A stretch of 64,000 bases of DNA from Treponema sp. (GTDB lineage Bacteria; Spirochaetota; Spirochaetia; Treponematales; Treponemataceae). Below the pieces are notes generated by a model. The model did no database searches. It saw only the letters and a list, made by a program, of their open reading frames with translations, and was not told the origin of the DNA. The stretch lies in contig JAEEVR010000012.1 in assembly GCA_016290995.1 (NCBI GenBank), positions 1 to 64,000 on the forward strand, in the 5' to 3' direction. The stretch's first letter is position 1, and the number at the start of each line of letters is the position of its first letter. The translations under genes and the position numbers were made by a program. Of the stretch, positions 7,471 to 16,800 are shown one piece after another.

Positions 7471-8292
7471 ATGTTCAAAACTTGTTTGGACAACGTCCGC
7501 GCGCGTTGTCCTCTAATCCACAACATCACAAACTATGTAACGGTAAACGACGTGGCAAATGTTTTGTTGGCCATTGGCGCTAGTCCCATCATGGCCGACG
7601 AGCCCAGCGACGCCGCGGAGATTACAAAAATCTGCGGCGGCCTTAACGTCAACATCGGAACGTTAAACAAGCGGACTATCAAGGCGATGTTCGCAAGCGC
7701 CAAAGTCGCGCAAGGGTTGGGCCACAAGATTTTGCTTGACCCGGTCGGAGCGGGAGCCAGCGCGCTTAGAACGAATACCGCCGTAAAGCTTTTGAATAAA
7801 TTCCGCTTTGACATTGTTCGCGGAAATATCAGCGAAATAAAAACTTTGGCGCTAGGAAGCGGAACGACAAAGGGCGTTGACGCCGACATCGCCGACGCGG
7901 TGACGGAAAGCAATTTGGAAAAGTCCGTCGCCTTTGCAAAAGATTTTGCCGCGAAAAAAAATTGCGTCGTCGCGATTACTGGCGCTATTGACTTGGTTTC
8001 CGCCGCCGACCGCTGCTACGTTATCCGAAACGGCCGCGCCGAAATGAGCCGCATTACAGGAACCGGCTGCCAGCTTAGCGCGGTGACCGCGGCCTACGCC
8101 GTCGCAAATCCCGACAATATTTTGGAGTCTACAGCAGCGGCTGTTTGCTTAATGGGCTTGGCCGGCGAGCTTGCTTGGGAACGAATGCAGGCCGGCGACG
8201 GCAATTCCACTTACCGCAACCGCATCATCGACGCGCTGTTCAACATGACGGGCGACGACCTGGAAAAAGGCGCCAAGTATGAAATTAGATAG
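7471..8292 (+). CDS. thiM: hydroxyethylthiazole kinase
   Basis: 273 residues, the usual family length. It phosphorylates the thiazole moiety of thiamine for salvage. Family signatures seen: IHNITNYVTVNDVANVLLAIG near the N-terminus, MADEPSDA, the LDPVGAGAS loop, IRGN-like VRGNISEI, and the ribokinase-fold anion hole GTGCQLSAV. It starts nine bases after the riboswitch SD. Its last 14 bases overlap thiE, so translation is coupled. Together with thiE, thiD and cytX it forms a precursor-salvage set rather than de novo thiazole synthesis (no thiG, thiH or thiS here). Confidence 0.95.
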   Translation: MFKTCLDNVRARCPLIHNITNYVTVNDVANVLLAIGASPIMADEPSDAAEITKICGGLNVNIGTLNKRTIKAMFASAKVAQGLGHKILLDPVGAGASALRTNTAVKLLNKFRFDIVRGNISEIKTLALGSGTTKGVDADIADAVTESNLEKSVAFAKDFAAKKNCVVAITGAIDLVSAADRCYVIRNGRAEMSRITGTGCQLSAVTAAYAVANPDNILESTAAAVCLMGLAGELAWERMQAGDGNSTYRNRIIDALFNMTGDDLEKGAKYEIR

Positions 8293-8986
8293 CGCGAGTG
8301 ATAGTAAGGCCAAAATGCGCGGCGAAAAACAAGAATCGTTTGCAAGCCTAAAAAGCGGCGGCCTGCGCGACGCCCTGCGACTCTACGCCGTCACCGACCG
8401 TCACTGGCTTAACGGAAGAACGCTTGCAGAATGCGTCGCGCAAGCGATTGACGGCGGCGCGACTTTTGTCCAATTGCGCGAAAAAGATTTGGGCGAGGAA
8501 GAGTTTTTGAACGAAGCCCGCGCGCTAAAAAAACTTTGCGCCAGCCGCGGCGTTCCCTTTGTGGTCAACGACAACGTAATGATTGCAAAAGAGGCCCACG
8601 CGGACGGAGTTCACGTCGGCCAATCCGACATGGCTTGCCTAGAGGCGCGCCGCCTTTTGGGGCCTGACAGCATTATCGGGGTAAGCGCGCAGACCGTTGA
8701 GCAAGCGGTCTTGGCGGAAAAACAAGGCGCCGACTATCTTGGCGTTGGAGCGGTGTTCGCAACCGGAAGCAAGGCCGACGCGGATAGCGTTCCGATAGAG
8801 ACGCTAAAAGAAATTTGCGCGGCGGTAAAAATTCCTGTTGTTGCCATCGGCGGAATCAACGCGGGCAATGTCCACGAGTTAAAGGGAAGCGGAATCGCGG
8901 GCGTAAGCGTCATCAGCGCGATTTTTGCCAACGATGACATTCGCGCCGCGACAAAAAAATTAGCGGAGAAAGCCGCGGATCTTTGA
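8279..8986 (+). CDS. thiE: thiamine-phosphate synthase
   Basis: 235 residues. It joins HMP-pyrophosphate and thiazole phosphate to thiamine phosphate. TIM-barrel signatures are clear: LYAVTDRHW, ATFVQLREKDL, FVVNDNVMIA, ADGVHVGQSDM, ADYLGVGAVFATGSK and VVAIGGINAGN. The N-terminus is about 30 residues longer than usual if the ATG overlapping thiM is used; MRGEKQ at codon 12 is an alternative start. The 14-base overlap with thiM argues for coupled expression under the TPP riboswitch. Confidence 0.95.
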   Translation: MKLDSASDSKAKMRGEKQESFASLKSGGLRDALRLYAVTDRHWLNGRTLAECVAQAIDGGATFVQLREKDLGEEEFLNEARALKKLCASRGVPFVVNDNVMIAKEAHADGVHVGQSDMACLEARRLLGPDSIIGVSAQTVEQAVLAEKQGADYLGVGAVFATGSKADADSVPIETLKEICAAVKIPVVAIGGINAGNVHELKGSGIAGVSVISAIFANDDIRAATKKLAEKAADL

Positions 8987-9063
8987 AAGACCAAAAGGCG
9001 GCGAAAAAATAAAATGCCTTGGGGGCACCACTTGGCATAAAGCAGAATCCTAGGAGGACAAAA

Positions 9064-9870
9064 ATGAAAACTGCTTTAACGATCGCTGGAAGCGATTCCA
9101 GCGGAGGCGCCGGCATTCAAGCGGACATCAAGACTATGACGGCAAACGGCGTGTTTGCCATGAGCGCCGTCACAGCCTTGACCGCCCAGAACACGACCGG
9201 CGTAACTAGCATTATGGAATCCACGCCGGAATTTTTGCGCGAGCAAATCCGCGCGGTAGTCACCGACATTTTTCCCGACGCGGTAAAAGTCGGAATGGTA
9301 TCTTCATCGGCGCTCATTCAAGTCATCGCCGATTCAATCAAAGAATTTAATTTGAAGAACATCGTAGTCGACCCTGTCATGGTCGCCACAAGCGGCGCAA
9401 AATTGATAAGCGACGACGCGATTGGCGCTTTGAAGGAACGCTTGCTGCCGCTTGCGACAGTTATAACGCCTAACATTCCCGAAGCGGAAGTTCTTTGCGG
9501 AAATCCTATCCACAGCCCGGCCGACATGGAAGCCGCTGCCCAAGAAATCTATCAGTCGTTTGGCGTTGCGGTTTTAATAAAGGGCGGCCACAACCTCAAT
9601 GACGCCAACGATTATCTTTTCGGCAACATAGCCGGCGGCGAGCGCATGGGCCAATGGATTAACGGAAAACGAATCCAAAATCCCAACACTCACGGAACCG
9701 GTTGCACCCTATCCAGCGCGATCGCAAGCAATTTGGCCAAGGGCAAAAGTTTAGTCGAGTCCGTCCAGTCCGCCAAAAACTATCTTACAGGCGCGCTCGC
9801 CGCCATGCTCGATTTGGGAAAGGGTTCTGGGCCTATGAACCATGCATTTGCGATTGGCGGAGACTTTTAG
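9064..9870 (+). CDS. thiD: hydroxymethylpyrimidine (phosphate) kinase
   Basis: 268 residues from ATG 9064, chosen because AGGAGG lies seven bases upstream; the track start at 9019 is a TTG without support. ThiD motifs: TIAGSDSSGGAGIQADIKT at the N-terminus, VVDPVMVATSG, TPNIPEAEVL, VLIKGGH and the GTGCTLSSAIA anion hole. It phosphorylates HMP to HMP-PP for ThiE. A 77-base gap separates it from thiE and holds short imperfect inverted repeats around ATGCC and GGCAT (9017-9042) with no clear promoter, so it is probably still in the riboswitch transcript. Confidence 0.95.
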   Translation: MKTALTIAGSDSSGGAGIQADIKTMTANGVFAMSAVTALTAQNTTGVTSIMESTPEFLREQIRAVVTDIFPDAVKVGMVSSSALIQVIADSIKEFNLKNIVVDPVMVATSGAKLISDDAIGALKERLLPLATVITPNIPEAEVLCGNPIHSPADMEAAAQEIYQSFGVAVLIKGGHNLNDANDYLFGNIAGGERMGQWINGKRIQNPNTHGTGCTLSSAIASNLAKGKSLVESVQSAKNYLTGALAAMLDLGKGSGPMNHAFAIGGDF

Positions 9871-9892
9871 TATCGGTCGCAAGACCAAAACT

Positions 9893-9918
9893 GCCGGGCC
9901 CCTTCAATTTGGGCCGGC
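9893..9918 (+). other. stem-loop between thiD and cytX
   Basis: GCCGGGCCC and GGGCCGGC pair over eight bases with one bulged G, with a nine-base loop. There is no T-run after it, and the cytX Shine-Dalgarno (TAGGAG) begins four bases beyond. It could stabilise or process the mRNA or tune cytX expression; it is not a convincing terminator. Confidence 0.6.
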
Positions 9919-9933
9919 CTATAGGAGATTTAT

Positions 9934-11148
9934 ATGAGCGCTTTTTCATCAGCGTTGATTTGGTTTGGAGCGGGCGTCTCCATTGCCGAAATTATTACCG
10001 GAACTTATTTCGCGCCGCTAGGCTTTGCAAAAGGATTGGCGGCTATTGTAATCGGCCATGTTCTTGGCTGCGCGCTTTTGTTTTTGACCGGCGTTATTGG
10101 GGCCAAAAAAAAGATGGCCGCCATGCAGACGACCGCTTTGTCGTTTGGAAAATTTGGCGCCAAGTTTTTTGGCCTTTTGAACGCGGCGCAGCTTTTGGGC
10201 TGGACTGGAATTATGATTTACGACGGCTCCCTCTGCGCAAACACAATCATTAACGGCGCTAAAGATTATTCCAAGTTCGCCGCGCTCGCGATTGGCGTCT
10301 TGATTGTTGTTTGGATTTTGGCTGGCGTCCGTAATTTGGACAAGCTCAACTTCGCCGCGGCTGTGGCTCTTTTTTGCCTTACGATTTTGCTTTGCATGAA
10401 AATTTTTGGCGGCCTTTTTGGCGGGGCGGATTCTGGCGCTGCGATGGCGGCCGGCGCGGCGGGCGAAGGAATGGCGGACCAGACTCTTTCGTTTGGCGCG
10501 GCGATAGAGCTTTCTGTCGCGATGCCGCTTTCTTGGCTTCCTGTGATCAGCGACTACACAAAGGACGCAAAACGGCCTGTCGCAGTTTCGCTGGCCGCGG
10601 CTGTCGTTTATTTTTTTGTCAGCGTTTGGATGTACATGATTGGAATGGGAGCCGCGCTTGTGGCCGGCCAAAGCGAAATCGACGTTGTCATGCTAAAGAC
10701 TGGCTTGGGAATCGCCGCGCTTGTGATTGTCGTTCTTTCAACCGTGACAACGACTTACCTTGACGCGTATTCCGCGGGCGTTTCAAGCCAAAGCGTTCAC
10801 TCAAAAATCAACATAAAGGTCGCGGCGATTATAGTCGCTGTCTTGGGAACGGTTGGCGCGATTTTATTTAACATGGACAACATCACGGACTTTTTGTATT
10901 TGATTGGAAGCGTGTTCGCTCCGATGACGGCGATCCTGCTCGCAGACTTTTTTGTTCTTAAAAACGATTTCTCCAGCAAAACGATTGACGGAAAGCGCGT
11001 CGCCTTGTGGATTTTGGGCTTTATAATCTACAGGCTTTTTATGCGCTGTGACTTTGCCTTTGGCTGCACGCTCCCCGCGATGGCCGCCACGTTCGTTTTG
11101 TCGATCTTTTTGTCGGACTTTGGATTTTTGAGAAAAAAGAATTCTTGA
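9934..11148 (+). CDS. cytX: putative hydroxymethylpyrimidine transporter CytX (NCS1 family)
   Basis: 404 residues with about twelve hydrophobic segments. The N-terminal signature WFGAGVSIAEIITGTYFAPL followed by GHVLGCALLFLTGVIGAKK is characteristic of the CytX branch of cytosine-permease-like NCS1 carriers, which are found with thiamine genes under TPP control and are thought to import HMP or related pyrimidines. It has its own SD (TAGGAG, eight bases before ATG). It follows thiD by 63 bases across a GC-rich stem-loop. Its position as last gene of the thiM-E-D unit supports the precursor-import role. Confidence 0.88.
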   Translation: MSAFSSALIWFGAGVSIAEIITGTYFAPLGFAKGLAAIVIGHVLGCALLFLTGVIGAKKKMAAMQTTALSFGKFGAKFFGLLNAAQLLGWTGIMIYDGSLCANTIINGAKDYSKFAALAIGVLIVVWILAGVRNLDKLNFAAAVALFCLTILLCMKIFGGLFGGADSGAAMAAGAAGEGMADQTLSFGAAIELSVAMPLSWLPVISDYTKDAKRPVAVSLAAAVVYFFVSVWMYMIGMGAALVAGQSEIDVVMLKTGLGIAALVIVVLSTVTTTYLDAYSAGVSSQSVHSKINIKVAAIIVAVLGTVGAILFNMDNITDFLYLIGSVFAPMTAILLADFFVLKNDFSSKTIDGKRVALWILGFIIYRLFMRCDFAFGCTLPAMAATFVLSIFLSDFGFLRKKNS

Positions 11149-11173
11149 CCCAAAAAGGGCGCGTCGTTATAAT
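11145..11173 (+). promoter_or_regulatory. leaderless-type promoter of the cytosine methyltransferase
   Basis: TTGACC, spacer 17, perfect TATAAT, then six bases to ATG 11180. The -35 overlaps the cytX stop codon. There is no SD. Confidence 0.75.
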
Positions 11174-11179
11174 CTAAGA

Positions 11180-12187
11180 ATGGTAGAAGTAGAGAACAAA
11201 GCGTTAGCCGATTGCCAGTTTATAGATTTGTTTGCGGGCTTGGGCGGCTTTCGCTTGGCTCTTGAATCCTTGGGGGCCTCTTGCGTTTATTCAAGTGAAT
11301 GGGACAAGCAGGCGCAAAAAGTTTACCAAGAAAACTTTGGCGAGTGCCCCAACGGCGACATCACTCAAGTAGACGAAAAATCAATTCCAGCCCATGACAT
11401 TTGTTGCGCCGGTTTTCCTTGCCAGGCTTTTTCGATTAGCGGAAAAATGCGCGGTTTTGAGGACAGCCGCGGAACTTTGTTCTTTGACGTGGCGCGCATC
11501 GTAAAAGAAAAAAAGCCAAAAGTTGTCTTTATGGAAAACGTGCGGAACTTCGCGCGCCACGACGGCGGCCGCACGCTGCAAGTCGTTCAAAAAACGATGG
11601 AAGATTTGGGCTACGCTTTTTATTGGAAAGTTTTGAGCGCGCGGGATTACGGCGTTCCCCAAAAACGCGAGCGCGTTTATATGGTTTGCTTTAGAAAGGA
11701 TTTATTTTCTTGCGCGGACGACGGTTCCCGCAGAATCAATTTTGAGTTTCCAAAGCCGTTTCCTTTGACGCGCCACGTGGAAGATTTTTTGCTCCCCGAA
11801 TCCGACGAAACCCGCGCCCTTTATGACGAGCGCTATCCGATGATCTTAAATCCAAAGAAAAAAGAAAAGTACAGCTCAAAGGCTATCAAGCTTGCGATCG
11901 TAAACAAGGGCGGCCAGGGCGAGCGCGTCTATTCAACAAAAGGAATCGCGGTAACCTTAAGCGCTTACGGCGGAGGAGTCTTTGCAAAGACCGGAGGCTA
12001 TTTGGTCAACGGAAAGCCGCGCCGTTTGCATCCGCGCGAGTGCGCTCGTTTGATGGGCTACCCTGATTCCTACAAAATTTCAAAAAGGCCCAACCAAGCC
12101 TACAAGCAATTCGGCAACTCAGTCGTGGTTGACGTGCTTCAGTTGATCGCCGTTCAAATCGCAAAGGCGCTAAAGAGCGCGAATTAA
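11180..12187 (+). CDS. DNA (cytosine-5) methyltransferase
   Basis: 335 residues with the C5-methylase motifs in order: I (FIDLFAGLGGFRLALE), IV with catalytic Cys (GFPCQAFSISG), VI (MENVRNF), VIII (PQKRERVYMV), IX (RECARLMGYP) and X (GNSVVVDVLQ). The target-recognition region between VIII and IX is short, so the recognition sequence cannot be guessed. Vsr follows after one base, as in dcm-vsr pairs. No restriction endonuclease is next to it: upstream is cytX and downstream, past vsr, are convergent sensor genes. It is therefore either a solitary methylase or a restriction system that lost its nuclease. Confidence 0.95.
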   Translation: MVEVENKALADCQFIDLFAGLGGFRLALESLGASCVYSSEWDKQAQKVYQENFGECPNGDITQVDEKSIPAHDICCAGFPCQAFSISGKMRGFEDSRGTLFFDVARIVKEKKPKVVFMENVRNFARHDGGRTLQVVQKTMEDLGYAFYWKVLSARDYGVPQKRERVYMVCFRKDLFSCADDGSRRINFEFPKPFPLTRHVEDFLLPESDETRALYDERYPMILNPKKKEKYSSKAIKLAIVNKGGQGERVYSTKGIAVTLSAYGGGVFAKTGGYLVNGKPRRLHPRECARLMGYPDSYKISKRPNQAYKQFGNSVVVDVLQLIAVQIAKALKSAN

Positions 12188-12188
12188 G

Positions 12189-12641
12189 ATGGACACGCTG
12201 ACAAAAGAGCAACGGCATTTTGTAATGTCCCAAATTAAAAGCAGCGACACCAAGCCTGAGCTTTTGGTCCGTTCCTACTTGCACAGACTGGGCTTTAGGT
12301 TCAGGAAAAACGACAAGCGCTTGACTGGAAAGCCCGACCTTTATTTTCCGCGCTACTACGCGGTGATTTTTGTCAACGGCTGTTTTTGGCACGGCCACCG
12401 TTCCTGCCGCAAAGTAAGAATTCCAAAGAGCAACACGGAGTATTGGACGCAAAAAATCGAGCGCAACAAAGAGCGCGACAAGGAAGAAGTCAAAAGCCTT
12501 TTGGAGCAAGGCCACAGAGTCGGCGTTGTTTGGGAATGTTCGATTACCGGAAAGAACCGCGCTCAAAAAATACAAGCCCTCTCCGAAAGCGTAGCGCTTT
12601 GGCTGGAAGAGGGCTTTGACCAAAACTACAAAGAATTCTAA
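12189..12641 (+). CDS. vsr: very short patch repair endonuclease
   Basis: 150 residues. Vsr nicks next to T:G mismatches produced by deamination of 5-methylcytosine, so its place one base after the C5 methylase makes sense. Family signatures: MSQIKSSDTKPELLVRSYLHRLGFRFR, the catalytic Asp in GKPDLYFPRY, and VNGCFWHGHRSC with zinc/metal ligands followed by WTQKIERNKERD. Length is normal. It has no separate promoter and no clear SD, so it probably relies on coupling to the methylase. Its TAA stop interlocks with the TAG stop of the convergent binding-protein gene (they share CTAA). Confidence 0.95.
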   Translation: MDTLTKEQRHFVMSQIKSSDTKPELLVRSYLHRLGFRFRKNDKRLTGKPDLYFPRYYAVIFVNGCFWHGHRSCRKVRIPKSNTEYWTQKIERNKERDKEEVKSLLEQGHRVGVVWECSITGKNRAQKIQALSESVALWLEEGFDQNYKEF

Positions 12642-13837
12642 AGGCCCTTTGCCCAAATGTAAGTGCTAAGGTAGGGGTCCGGCTTGATCGCGCTTGGGCT
12701 TTCCCAAACTTCGTCAATCAAGCCTTTTGAATTTATGCGGCCAATGCGGACTCGTTTTTGCAAGTGTTGGTTTTCGCCGTCGATTTTTACGATTCCTTCG
12801 GGCGCGTCGTAGCTTAAGCCTTTGGCGGCGATTCTGACTTTTTCGGTGTCAAAGGAGCCGGCTTTTTCGCAAGCCAAGGCCCACAGTTGGACGGCGATAT
12901 ATGCCGCCTCCATCGGGTCTCCGATAATTTTGTCTTGTCCGTACAACTCCTTGTAGCGCTGGACAAAAGTTTTGTTTTGGAACGACGCGATGGTTTGGAA
13001 GTAACACCATGTTGCCAGATGGCCTTCGACAAACTGGGGGCCGATGTAAAGCGCCTCTCTTTCTGAAACGGAAAAGCTCATTACAGGAATGTCTTTGGGC
13101 GTCACGCCGGCCTCCCGGAGCTGGATAAAAAAGGCTTTGTTGGACGCGCCGTTGATTGTGTTGATTATGACGTCTGGCTTTTTGGCGACTATGTCTTGAA
13201 TTACGTCCCTAAAATTGTCGGCGTCAAGCGGCTTGTATTCCTCTCCGACTACAACGCCCCCCAAATAATTCAAGTGCGCCTTTGCGATTTTGTTTGCCGT
13301 TCGCGGAAAGATGTAGTCCGAGCCGACTAAGTACATGCGTTTTCCAAAATTGTCAAAGCAGAATTCAACGCCTGGAGCGACTTGCTGGTTTGGCGCGCTG
13401 CCTGTGTACATTATGTTTGGGCTTGCTTCCATTCCTTCATATTGCAAGGGGTACCAAAGCAAGCCGTAAATGTCGGGCGACTCGACGACGTTGAGGACTT
13501 CTTTTCTTGAAGCGGATGTCCAGCAGCCGAAAATTGTCGCGACCTTGTCTTCCTCGAACATCTTTCTCGCTTGTTTTTTAAACACGGCTGGATCGCTTTG
13601 GCCGTCAAGCTGAACGATTTGGATTTGCTTTCCAAGTACGCCGCCCCTTGCGTTTATTTCGCTAATCGCCATTTTCTCCGCGTTGGCCAAGCCTTCTTCG
13701 CTTTTTGCCATCGCTCCTGTCAGCGAATGCAAGATTCCCACTTTTACGACGTTTTGATTTTTTTTGTTTGAGCAAGCCGCCGTTAATGCAACTAAAATGC
13801 TTGCGGCCGCAAGTGCCAAGAATTTACTGGCTTTCAT
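12638..13837 (-). CDS. UrtA-like urea/amide substrate-binding lipoprotein
   Basis: 399 residues. The lipoprotein signal ends LVALTAACSNKK. The mature part is a type I periplasmic binding fold close to UrtA/FmdD: VGILHSLTGAMA, GGVLGKQIQIV, FGCWTSASRKEVL, LWYPLQYEGMEASPNI, YTGSAPNQQ and KPDVIINTINGASN. UrtA feeds urea to an ABC importer, but no permease or ATPase genes are present here. Instead its ATG overlaps the stop of a propeller-sensor adenylate cyclase (ATGA), so the two proteins are made from one transcript. I infer that it binds a small ligand and presents it to that sensor rather than to a transporter. A transporter elsewhere in the genome remains possible. Confidence 0.88.
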   Translation of the reverse strand: MKASKFLALAAASILVALTAACSNKKNQNVVKVGILHSLTGAMAKSEEGLANAEKMAISEINARGGVLGKQIQIVQLDGQSDPAVFKKQARKMFEEDKVATIFGCWTSASRKEVLNVVESPDIYGLLWYPLQYEGMEASPNIMYTGSAPNQQVAPGVEFCFDNFGKRMYLVGSDYIFPRTANKIAKAHLNYLGGVVVGEEYKPLDADNFRDVIQDIVAKKPDVIINTINGASNKAFFIQLREAGVTPKDIPVMSFSVSEREALYIGPQFVEGHLATWCYFQTIASFQNKTFVQRYKELYGQDKIIGDPMEAAYIAVQLWALACEKAGSFDTEKVRIAAKGLSYDAPEGIVKIDGENQHLQKRVRIGRINSKGLIDEVWESPSAIKPDPYLSTYIWAKGL

Positions 13838-16800
13838 TTTGTTCCTCCCGGCAGAATGTCGTAAGTTGTCATAATGCCTTTGCCTTTAATGTCGCATTCA
13901 ATCGGTTCGCTAAAGTTAAAGTTCGACATGCCCTTGATTCTTTCGTAAACCGCTTCTGAAATTTTTATTTCGCCGGGCGTCGCCGCGCTTTCCATGCGGC
14001 TTGCGACATTGACTGTGTTTCCCCAAACGTCGTAGATGAATTTTGTCTTTCCGATGACGCCGGCGTTGGCGGGGCCTGAGTTCAAGCCGATTCTGATGTT
14101 GAATTTTATCATCGCCTTTTCGTTGTAGGCCGCCAAGTCTTCCATCATTCCAAGCGCGAACTTTACCATTATTTCGGCATGGCGTTCGTTGGGTTCCGGC
14201 AAGCCGCAGCCGGCCATGTAAGCGTCTCCGATTGTCTTGATTTTTTCAACGCCCATGTTTTTGGCGCGTTCGTCAAAGCGGCTGAACAAGTCGTTGAGCG
14301 CGAAGGCGATTTCTTCCGCCGTGTGCTCGCTTGAAGTCTTTGTGAAGTTTTGGATGTCGGAGAACAAAATCGTCACGTCAGAGAAGTTTTCGCCGATTGA
14401 GTGAATGTTGTCGCGCAATTCGTTGGCAATCTTGTGCGGCAAAATGGCGTGCAGCAATTGGTCTGATTTTTCTTTCTCGATTTCCAACTGCTTTGTGCGC
14501 TTTTTCACCAAGTTTTCCAAGCGAAGGTTTTCTAGCTTGATTCGCCTTTGCTTTAAGTAAAAAATTGTCACGATCGTTCCAAAGAAAGCGATTGTGGCCA
14601 AAACCCAAAACCATTTTGTTTGGTAAAAGTAGGGCTTTTGGACAAAGAGCATTGTCTCGGCTTTTGGAGAAATCAAGCCCTCGCCGTTAATCGCGTTGAC
14701 CATGAATGTGTGGCGGCCAGGCTTTAAGTTGGTGTATGAAATCGTCCTTATTGAGCTTGCTTCCGAAAAATCGTCTTCAAAGCCGGTCAGCCTGTGCGTG
14801 AATTTTATTTTTTCAGGAGCGTTAAAGCTAAGGCCCGTGTATTTGATTTCGACGCGCTTTGTTCCCGGCTTTAGCTCGATAAAGTTGGTCGGCTGCTTTT
14901 GTTCCACAGAGTCAATTTTTATGGTTTCGATGCAGACCAATGGAAGGACTGGATTTGCGCGAACTTTTTGCGGGTCGTAAATCGCAAAGCCGTCAACGGT
15001 CGCAAACCACAAGCGGCCAAGGCGGTCGCACATGCTCAATGAAGTTGACGTTGGACCGTCAGAATCAAAGCCTTCGTTTTTGTTGTAATACTTGATCGCG
15101 ATTTTTCCTCTTGTTCCTTCCGCCGCCGCGACAAAGTCCTCAAAGGGAGCGCATGCGATTCCGTAATTGCTGGTTATCCAAGCCTGGTTCATTTTGTCAA
15201 AGAAAATTTGGAAGACGGAATCCGTTTCCAAGCCGTTGACTGAATTCACTGTTTGGAATTTTGTTGGCAGGCGCTGCTGGGAACTGTCGTACGACGGGCA
15301 GCGGGCAAGCCCTGTTCCTGTGCTGATCCAATAAGAGCCCTGCTTGTCTTGGCAAATCTTGAATATGATGTTTCCCGGCAAGCCGTGCTCGGATGTTTGC
15401 CGGCCAAGAATCGTTTCGTCTTTCATGTAGTAAACGCCGCCGCCGTCGGTTCCGATCCAGAACAAGTCGTTCTTGTCCTTGTAAATGCACATGACGTATT
15501 CGTTTGTGAGTCCGTTGACTTGGCGGAAATTTTTTATGCTTCCGTCCCGGTGAATCACGCTAAGGCCATTTGTCGTTCCAACGTATATTTCGCCGGGCTG
15601 GCTTTCTATCGCGACGCGGATTTTGTTTCCCGCAAGTCCGTCGTCCGTAGACCAGGTTTTTATTTGGCCGGAGCGGACGTTGTACCTGATGAGTCCCGGC
15701 TTTGAATAGCAACAGGCCAGGATGTCTCCGTTTGAGACGATTTCTACGTGGCGGACGCGAATCTCTTTTGTAAAATCCGTAAGGCGGTTGTAAAACGGCT
15801 TTCCGTTTTTGTATGCAAGAACTCCTTCGTCGGTCGCAAGCCAAACTGTTCCGTCGCGCCCTTCGGCAATGGCGTTTGTTGTGTTTGAGCTTTTTACCAT
15901 TTTAAAGCGGCCTTGCGTCAGTTTTCCGACTCCGTTCCTGTCTGTCGAAATCCAAATGTTTCCTTCGCGGTCGCAAATTATTTTATTGATTTTGGCGCCT
16001 TCTATTCCCTTTATGCGGCATTCATAGAATTTTCCGCCGCTATATGCGACAAGGCCTTCGTTCGTTCCAAACCAAATGTTTCCGTCGGGAGCGGGGTAAA
16101 TCGTTCCTGTGGCCGTGTAGTCCAAAAAGGTTCCTGTCAAAACTCGCGTGGCCTTACCGTTCTTTATTTGGTAGATGCCCTTTGTTCCAAGCGCTATCCA
16201 ATAGTTTCCTTGCTTGTCTTGCGTTATCGCCGTTGCTGTGTATTCTTCGAAAGAGTTCATAAAGGGAACGGATCGGAAAAGTCCGTTGATGAAAATGAAA
16301 AGTCCTTTTTCGTTTTCTGTCGTAAGCCAAACACAGCCCGCGGTGTCGCAGTAAAGGCTTGTGCAAAGAATTCCCTTCGCAACCGTTCCCGGCTCAAACT
16401 GCGGATTTATTAAATGCTTTTCGTGGGTCAAGCAAACAACGCCAGCCGACGTTCCAACCCAAATGTTTTGCTTTTTGTCCTCGACAATCGCGCGGACTGA
16501 ATTGTTCGGAAGGCCGTTTTGCGTTGTGAAGGACAAGTTGTTTCCGTCGTGGGAAAGCATTTGCAAGCCTTCGTCGTTTGAGCAAACCCAAGTGTTTCCG
16601 TCAATGTCCTGCAAGAGCGCCCTGGCCGAAGCGAACGTTATGTTGTTGTCTTTTCCCCGCCTCAGCGTGGTGAATTCCAAGCCGTCAAAGCGGACAAGGC
16701 CTTCGTAAGTTCCGATATTGATAAAGCCGTCGCGAGTCTGTATTACGTCGGTGGCGGTGGTTCCTTTAAGCCCGCCAAAGGAATTCCACGATTGGTAGAC

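Noticed and set aside
11145-12641. Complete restriction-modification system
   Set aside because: Methylase and Vsr only. Neighbouring ORFs are a transporter and a binding protein.
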